Assembly: GCF_007830065.1 (NCBI RefSeq)
Contig: NZ_VLKK01000002.1
Coordinates: forward strand, 1 to 64,000
Length of the DNA: 64,000 nucleotides
Direction of reading: 5' to 3'
DNA from: Sphingobium wenxiniae
GTDB lineage: Bacteria; Pseudomonadota; Alphaproteobacteria; Sphingomonadales; Sphingomonadaceae
Part shown: positions 59,217 through 64,000 of the stretch, piece after piece
Layout of the letters: every line of letters starts with the position of its first letter
Position numbering within the stretch: position 1 is the first letter of the stretch
The notes under the pieces: generated by a model
The model's database searches: none
Told to the model about the DNA's origin: nothing
The model's input: only the letters and a program-made list of their open reading frames with translations
Program-made: the position numbers and the translations under genes

Positions 59217-59843
59217 TTATGAATTCGCGGCTGGCGCGGACGCCATGACGCTGCTTAAAAATTGGAGCATGATCGTTCCCGGACTGGTCCGGCCGACAAT
59301 TTCCGTTCCCAATATGCTCGGCGACCCCAGACCAAGCCCCAGCAGGCGAATGGTCACGAGAATGGCGTCGAGATTGGCGGGAGCGCGTTTGCCGTGCCGT
59401 TCAAGCATAAGTTCGAACAAGGTCCGGGTCTCGGCATAGACCGCATCCAGATAGGCCTGGAAAATGGGCCGGAACGCCTCGTTGCGATCCGCCTCCAGTT
59501 GAAGCTCGCTGTTGAGCATCGCGCGTTCGCGCACGTTCGTCAGGCCGTCATAGCGCGCCGCGAGCTGCGCCATGTCCGATTCCAGATCGACCGTGTGCGA
59601 CAATACCTCGCGCCAGAGCTGAATTTCCCTGATCTGCTTTTCGCGGAGCAGATCGACCAGAAGGTCCAGCTTCGTGCGATAGTTGGAATAGAAGGCGCCG
59701 CGCGAATAGCCCGCTCCTTCCGCGATCGTTTCGATCCGGGAGCCCGCTATGCCGTGCCGCGCGAACGCCTGGATCGCCGAACTGCGGAGCCGGGCACGAG
59801 TGACTTCCTGGCTTTCCTTCCGTGATAGACGCGCAGCGGCCAT
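59217..59843 (-). CDS. TetR-family transcriptional regulator
   Basis: 208 aa from ATG 59843, with AAGGAG six bases ahead. HTH: RLRSSAIQAFARHGIAGSRI then AEGAGYSRGAFYSNYRTK. The C-terminal domain resembles the AcrR group. It is followed after 18 bases by the Rieske gene and is divergent from the MFS transporter gene. The operator-like palindrome directly upstream (59858) suggests autoregulation and control of both sides. Confidence 0.91.
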   Translation of the reverse strand: MAAARLSRKESQEVTRARLRSSAIQAFARHGIAGSRIETIAEGAGYSRGAFYSNYRTKLDLLVDLLREKQIREIQLWREVLSHTVDLESDMAQLAARYDGLTNVRERAMLNSELQLEADRNEAFRPIFQAYLDAVYAETRTLFELMLERHGKRAPANLDAILVTIRLLGLGLGSPSILGTEIVGRTSPGTIMLQFLSSVMASAPAANS

Positions 59844-59856
59844 GATGTCTCCTTCG

Positions 59857-59890
59857 GATACAAGTTTGTATTTGGATCTATTTGTGTATC
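59857..59890. promoter_or_regulatory. Operator-like palindromes in the TetR/MFS divergent promoter
   Basis: ATACAA-GT-TTGTAT at 59858-59871 is a perfect 14-base palindrome 15 bases upstream of the TetR ATG. A further TGTATC at 59885-59890 mirrors the GATACA at 59857-59862. The overlapping half-sites would let a TetR dimer or two dimers bind. The position is that of a typical TetR autoregulatory operator; the MFS gene starts 145 bases away. Confidence 0.7.
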
Positions 59891-60034
59891 GAGTCAAGCG
59901 CGTTTGGCGCCTGCGTGGAGATTGTCCGACAGGACCCGATATTTCGGTGCTATTGGGGGGTTACGTTGAGGCAAGCTGCATAGTAGGGGCGGACGGGCCG
60001 GGCATGCGCCGCGGCGGGGGAAGGTTCAGGCAGA

Positions 60035-61672
60035 ATGGAAATGTCGGTCACGGAACGCGTCGGCGCGAAAGGCAGCATGATAGCGCCGTTGCGTACCCCG
60101 CTGTTCCGAAGAATTTGGCTTGCAAGCCTGCTGTCGAATCTGGGTTTCATGTTCCTGGCCGTGGCCGCGGCGTGGCAGATGACGCTGCTGACGCCTCAGG
60201 CGGATATGGTGGCGCTGGTGCAGACCGCGCTCATGTCTCCCATGATGCTGCTGTCGATCCCGGCGGGCGCGCTGGCGGACATGTACGACCGGCGCAAAAT
60301 CGGGCTGGTGTCGCTCTGCCTGTCGCTTCTGTCGGCGACGGCGCTGGCGACATCGACCCTGTTTGGGCTGGTAACCCCGTGGGTGATCCTCGGCTTCTGC
60401 TTCCTCATCGGCACCGGCATGGCGCTGTTCGCCCCGGCCTGGCAGGCATCGGTGGGCGAACAGGTGCCGCGCGAGACGCTGCCGCAGGCGGTCGCGCTCA
60501 ACGTCATCAGTTTCAACATCGCGCGCAGCTTCGGCCCTGCCATCGGCGGCATCGTCGTCGCGGTGGCGGGCGCGGTTACGGCATTTGCCTCGACGGCAAT
60601 GGGATATTTGCCGCTGCTCCTGGTCATGTTCCTGTGGAAGCGCGAGCCTGTGCCGTCACGTCTGCCGCCCGAGCGCATCGATCGGGCCGTAAGCGCCGGC
60701 ATACGCTATGTCTTCCATTCGCCGCCGATCCGGGTTGTACTGATCCGTACCTTCACCTTCTGTTTCGCGGGCGGTTCGGTCGCCGCGCTGCTGCCGCTCG
60801 TCGCACGCAACCTGCTGCACGGGACGGCGGAAATCTTCGGCCTCCTGCTCGGCTGCTTTGGCATCGGCGCGGTACTCGGCGCGATCAGCCTGAACCGGAT
60901 ACGGCGCAGCTTCTCCGAGGAAGCGACGGTATCGCTCGCAGCCATTGTGGTGTCGGCCTCCATCGCCACGATCGCCATGAGCGGCTATGCGCCGCTCACC
61001 TGCCTTGCGCTGATCGTCGCCGGGACAGGATGGATGATCGCGCTGACCTTGCTCAACGTGGTGATCCAGACATCGGCGCCGCGATGGGCCTCGGGCCGGC
61101 TGCTGGCCACCTATAATGCCGCCAGCGCGGGCGGCATCGCGCTGGGGAGCTGGTTTTGGGGTTATATTGCCGAAGAGTTCGACGTCAAACATGCGCTGTT
61201 CGGGTCCGCGGGGCTGCTGACGGCGACGCTGCTTCTCGCCCTTCGGCTGCGCATCGCGAAAATCCCCGAAACCGACCGGGAGCCCGTCAAGCTGACCGAT
61301 CCGGAAGTCAATCTCGCGCTGACGGGACGTAGCGGGCCAATAGTGGTGGAGTTGGACTATCGGGTGCCTGCCAACGCGGCGCGGGAATTTTATGGACGCA
61401 TGCTGGCGGTTCGTTCCGTGCGTTGCCGGAACGGCGCGTTCGACTGGTCCATCGCGCGGGATATCCAGGATCCGGAAATCTGGGTGGAGCGCTTCCACTG
61501 CCCGACCTGGCACGATTATCTGCGCCAGCGCGATCGCAATACACCGGAGGAGATGCAAGTCCATCTGGACGCGCACAGCTTCCTCAAAGACGGACATGAA
61601 ATGAGCGTGCGGCGCCTGCTGGAACGTCCCTTCGGTTCCGTGCGCTGGAAAGAGGACGCGCCCGACAACTGA
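60035..61672 (+). CDS. MFS transporter with C-terminal cytosolic domain
   Basis: 545 aa. Residues ~15-415 form twelve hydrophobic membrane segments of the MFS_3/EntS type: NLGFMFLAVAAAWQM early, GALADMYDRRKIGL (motif A) and QAVALNVISFNIARSFGPAI. The last ~125 residues are soluble and resemble an antibiotic-biosynthesis-monooxygenase-like ferredoxin fold (VVELDYRVPANAAREFY, WVERFHCPTWHDY). The arrangement is known among MFS_3 members. It is the only transporter in the window and may export or import the substrate of the catabolic genes. ATG 60035 is chosen; the Met at 60077 is possible. Confidence 0.9.
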   Translation: MEMSVTERVGAKGSMIAPLRTPLFRRIWLASLLSNLGFMFLAVAAAWQMTLLTPQADMVALVQTALMSPMMLLSIPAGALADMYDRRKIGLVSLCLSLLSATALATSTLFGLVTPWVILGFCFLIGTGMALFAPAWQASVGEQVPRETLPQAVALNVISFNIARSFGPAIGGIVVAVAGAVTAFASTAMGYLPLLLVMFLWKREPVPSRLPPERIDRAVSAGIRYVFHSPPIRVVLIRTFTFCFAGGSVAALLPLVARNLLHGTAEIFGLLLGCFGIGAVLGAISLNRIRRSFSEEATVSLAAIVVSASIATIAMSGYAPLTCLALIVAGTGWMIALTLLNVVIQTSAPRWASGRLLATYNAASAGGIALGSWFWGYIAEEFDVKHALFGSAGLLTATLLLALRLRIAKIPETDREPVKLTDPEVNLALTGRSGPIVVELDYRVPANAAREFYGRMLAVRSVRCRNGAFDWSIARDIQDPEIWVERFHCPTWHDYLRQRDRNTPEEMQVHLDAHSFLKDGHEMSVRRLLERPFGSVRWKEDAPDN

Positions 61673-61682
61673 AACGGCGCCT

Positions 61683-62522
61683 TCACACGCCGGGACGCTG
61701 CCCCGCTTCCGCCGCCGCAGCCGCGAAATCCTGAACCCCCCGGCGCGATTGTGCCGCGGCGCGCGACTCGTGAAGGCCGCTCTCGTCCAGCACATCGAGC
61801 ATCAGGCCGACATCCTTCTCCAGCCGGGAAAGACCGAAAGCCAGACTCTCCGGCGTCGGGGCCGCCATCGCTTCGATCCCGTAGGACCGCGCCGACCCGC
61901 TCGCCAGCATTCCCGCCAATGCCGCCCGGTCCAGCCCCATCCTTTCACCCGCCTCGAAAAAGGCTAGCGCCGTCGCGAAATGCACCGTCGCGACCGCATT
62001 GTTGATGAGCTTGCAGATCTGCCCCGAACCGGCCTCGCCGAGCCAGGCGATCTTCTTTGCGAACGTCTCGAGCACCGGCAGGGCGCGCTCATAAGCATCG
62101 CGGTCCCCACCGACCATCACCGTCATCTCGCCCGCCGCCGCACGCGCGCGGCCGCCGCTGACCGGCGCGTCGAGCACCGCGACGCCCCGCACCCGGCCCT
62201 TTGTCGTCAGAGCCTTGCACAGGCCCGGGCTGGCGGTGGAATGAATCAGGATGATGCCGCCGCGCCGCATCGCCGCCAGCAACGGGCCGACGACCTGCTC
62301 GACATCGGCATCGGCATAGACGCACACGCCCACAATGTCGCAGGCCTCGCCCAGAGCGGCTATCGACGGCGCGCAGGTCGCGGCCGTATCGGCATAGGGC
62401 TGGAGCGATTCCGCACGCCGCGCCCATAGTGTCAGGTCGAAGCCGCTTTCGACGATCCGCCGGGCGATCGGCCCGCCCTGGTCGCCCACCCCGATAAAGC
62501 CGATCTTCATCCTGTCAGCCAT
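61683..62522 (-). CDS. 3-hydroxyisobutyrate dehydrogenase-family NAD(P) dehydrogenase
   Basis: 279 aa. KIGFIGVGDQGGPIARRI is the N-terminal Rossmann motif; LDAPVSGGRARAAAGEMTVM is the family signature, and GQICKLINNAVATVHF carries the catalytic Lys (~170). It oxidises a beta-hydroxy acid such as 3-hydroxyisobutyrate, tartronate semialdehyde or a ring-derived equivalent. The ATG at 62522 or 62510 may be used. It lies three bases after the SDR gene stop on the same strand, so the two are cotranscribed. It converges on the MFS gene with ten bases between. Confidence 0.93.
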   Translation of the reverse strand: MADRMKIGFIGVGDQGGPIARRIVESGFDLTLWARRAESLQPYADTAATCAPSIAALGEACDIVGVCVYADADVEQVVGPLLAAMRRGGIILIHSTASPGLCKALTTKGRVRGVAVLDAPVSGGRARAAAGEMTVMVGGDRDAYERALPVLETFAKKIAWLGEAGSGQICKLINNAVATVHFATALAFFEAGERMGLDRAALAGMLASGSARSYGIEAMAAPTPESLAFGLSRLEKDVGLMLDVLDESGLHESRAAAQSRRGVQDFAAAAAEAGQRPGV

Positions 62523-62525
62523 GGC

Positions 62526-63290
62526 CTACCCCATTCCCAGCGTGAAGCCGCCGCCGACCTTCAACGTCTCGCCGGTCACGAAGGACGCGGCGGGCGAGGT
62601 GAGATAGAGCATCGCATTGACGATGTCCTGCGGTACACCCTCCCGCCCCAGAACCTGCTGCGCCTGCACATAGGCCACGGTCTGCGGACTGAGTTCGGCC
62701 CGGATCGTATCGGTCATGATGAGGCCCGGCGCAATGGCGTTCACCCGCACTCCGCTCCCGCCCAGTTCCCGCGCAAACGCCGTGGTCAGTCCCCGAACCG
62801 CGAGCTTGGACACGCCATAGGCAGTCGGCACCGGATAGGCGGCAGTGGAGGAGATATTGACGATCGACGCGCCCTCCCGCCCCGCCATCAGCGGCGCGGC
62901 AGCCAGCGTACAGATGATGACGCCCATCACATTGACGTCGAACAGGCGGCGCAGTCCGGCGATGCCGGTATTCGCCATGGTGGTGTTATATTCCTCCGAA
63001 TGCAGCCCGGCATTGTTGATGAGGATGTCGAGGCCGCCATGATCGCGCCGCACCGCCTCCATGGCGGCCGCCACATCGCCCTCATCGGAAACGTCGCAAG
63101 TCAGCGCGCTCACTCTGCCGCCCCTTGCGCGAATTTCAGCCGCCGCCGCCTGGAGCGCGTCTGCGTCCCGGTCGGTCATCACGACATGGGCGCCGCTTCC
63201 GCTCAACGCTTCCGAAAAGGCTTTGCCAAAGCCGCGGGCCGCGCCGGTGACGAAGGCGATCCTGCCTGCATAGGGGGTTGCGCTTGTCAT
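62526..63290 (-). CDS. Short-chain dehydrogenase/reductase
   Basis: 254 aa from ATG 63290, which follows GAGAGGAGG. TGAARGFG, LINNAGLH, VNISSTAAY and YGVSKLAV give the full triad; the end is VTGETLKVGGGFTLGMG. It resembles 3-oxoacyl/3-hydroxyacyl reductases. It leads a two-gene operon with the 3-hydroxyisobutyrate dehydrogenase-like gene. An upstream ATG at 63305 lies inside the ribosome site and is unlikely to be the start. A divergent SDR gene begins at 63453. Confidence 0.91.
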   Translation of the reverse strand: MTSATPYAGRIAFVTGAARGFGKAFSEALSGSGAHVVMTDRDADALQAAAAEIRARGGRVSALTCDVSDEGDVAAAMEAVRRDHGGLDILINNAGLHSEEYNTTMANTGIAGLRRLFDVNVMGVIICTLAAAPLMAGREGASIVNISSTAAYPVPTAYGVSKLAVRGLTTAFARELGGSGVRVNAIAPGLIMTDTIRAELSPQTVAYVQAQQVLGREGVPQDIVNAMLYLTSPAASFVTGETLKVGGGFTLGMG

Positions 63291-63403
63291 ATGCCTCCTC
63301 TCCATATGGCGGCACCGCAGGCCGCCATTTCACTTATGCGATGATTCACGAATCGATAGACAAATGTCCATCGAAACCGTTAAGCCGGCTCATCATCGCA
63401 TTT

Positions 63404-63432
63404 TCGATTGATGTGATCATCATTGCAATCGA
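63404..63432. promoter_or_regulatory. Nested dyad between two divergent SDR genes
   Basis: TCGATTG at 63404-63410 and CAATCGA at 63426-63432 are exact reverse complements with a 15-base spacer. Inside it, TGATG and CATCA form a second, smaller dyad. The element lies 21 bases before the plus-strand ATG. Probably a shared operator for both SDR genes. Confidence 0.45.
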
Positions 63433-63452
63433 CGAAATATAGGGAGCAGGAG

Positions 63453-64000
63453 ATGGATCCTCTTTTCGATTTCACCGGCAAGATCGTGCTCGTCACCGGC
63501 GGGAGCCGCGGCCTGGGCCTGGAAATGGTCCGCGCCTTCGCCGCACGCGGCGCCGACCTCATCATCACCAGCCGCAAGGAGGACGCATGCGAGGAGGTGG
63601 CAAAGGAGGTCCGCGCCCTCGGCCGCCGCGCGCTCGCGATCGGCGCCCATGCCGGGAAATGGGACGAGATCGATCATATGCTGGAACGCGCCTACGCGGA
63701 ATTCGGCCGGATCGACATCGCAATCAACAATGCAGGCATGGGACCGGCCATGCCCAGCGCCGACTATACCGAGGATCTCTTCGACAAGGTCGTGGGCCTG
63801 AACTTCAAGGGACCGTTCCGCATAGCGGCGAAGATCGCCCAGCGCATGAAGGAAGGCGAAGGCGGCGTCATCATTAACGTCTCCTCCTCCGGCGCGGTCA
63901 TGCCGCTGCCGGGAGTGGTGCCTTATGGCGCCGCGAAGGCGGCGCTCAATGCGATGAGCCGCTCGCTTGCCGCCGAATTCGCCCCCACGGTCCGCGTCAA
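63453..64000 (+). CDS. Short-chain dehydrogenase/reductase (5' part; continues beyond the window)
   Basis: The first 182 codons are present. ATG 63453 has AGGGAGCAGGAG upstream. VLVTGGSRGLGLEM (~13-26), INNAGMGP, INVSSSGAV and PYGAAKAAL show a complete coenzyme site and triad. The C-terminal part is off the end, so length and start-stop context cannot be judged. The gene is divergent from the SDR at 62526 and may be coregulated through the dyad at 63404. Confidence 0.9.
   Translation, partial: MDPLFDFTGKIVLVTGGSRGLGLEMVRAFAARGADLIITSRKEDACEEVAKEVRALGRRALAIGAHAGKWDEIDHMLERAYAEFGRIDIAINNAGMGPAMPSADYTEDLFDKVVGLNFKGPFRIAAKIAQRMKEGEGGVIINVSSSGAVMPLPGVVPYGAAKAALNAMSRSLAAEFAPTVRV

Noticed and set aside
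1-64000. tRNA or rRNA genes
   Set aside because: No cloverleaf-like or conserved rRNA sequence was recognised on either strand on reading; a covariance search was not possible.

Overview
The window is GC-rich, densely packed bacterial DNA. It most likely comes from an alphaproteobacterium of the sphingomonad type (Sphingobium, Novosphingobium or Sphingomonas). The reasons are an HWE-type histidine kinase beside CheR, many stand-alone Rieske oxygenases and SDRs, and short coupled degradation operons. No rRNA, tRNA or CRISPR array was seen. Species assignment is inference.

Region 1 (1-8.3 kb): the right end of an IS21-family element cuts off all but the last ~64 codons of a 2-oxoglutarate/Fe(II)-type oxygenase. 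A sulfotransferase and a LuxR-type regulator follow. Then comes a three-gene overlapping signalling cluster: a hybrid kinase with three receivers, a CheR methyltransferase, and a receiver-PAS-HWE kinase-receiver protein.

Region 2 (8.3-64 kb): an almost unbroken catabolic island of small operons. It holds a cupin dioxygenase-like protein, two aldehyde dehydrogenases, an epoxide hydrolase, a P450, two Rieske oxygenases, an Old Yellow Enzyme, a KstD-like flavoprotein, a nitronate monooxygenase, a TauD/TfdA dioxygenase, a GMC oxidoreductase, a GlcD-like oxidase, a ThDP decarboxylase/lyase, six SDRs and two amidohydrolases. A CoA-based set is present too: a crotonase/HAD fusion, three other crotonases plus one truncated copy, an acyl-CoA dehydrogenase pair, a thiolase-fold/DUF35 pair, and E1 alpha/E1 beta with a solo lipoyl protein. 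Regulators are three TetR and three FadR/GntR proteins, one of which has two DNA-binding domains. Several divergent promoters carry clear dyads.

How it may work together (inference): oxygenases, the P450, the OYE and the flavoprotein activate and functionalise a cyclic or aromatic substrate. Epoxide hydrolase, amidohydrolases and alpha/beta hydrolase open or hydrolyse intermediates. Dehydrogenases produce acids that are shortened as CoA thioesters by the dehydrogenase pair, the crotonases and the thiolase-like/DUF35 pair. The DUF35 pair, paired acyl-CoA dehydrogenases and KstD-like flavoprotein recall steroid side-chain and ring degradation, but the real substrate cannot be read from sequence. 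The most unusual items are the E1/lipoyl operon without E2 or E3, an SDR without its catalytic residues, the tandem-GntR regulator, a tyrosine phosphatase inside a catabolic operon, two DUF2889-like proteins, and a ~24-bp interrupted palindrome in front of the ThDP enzyme.
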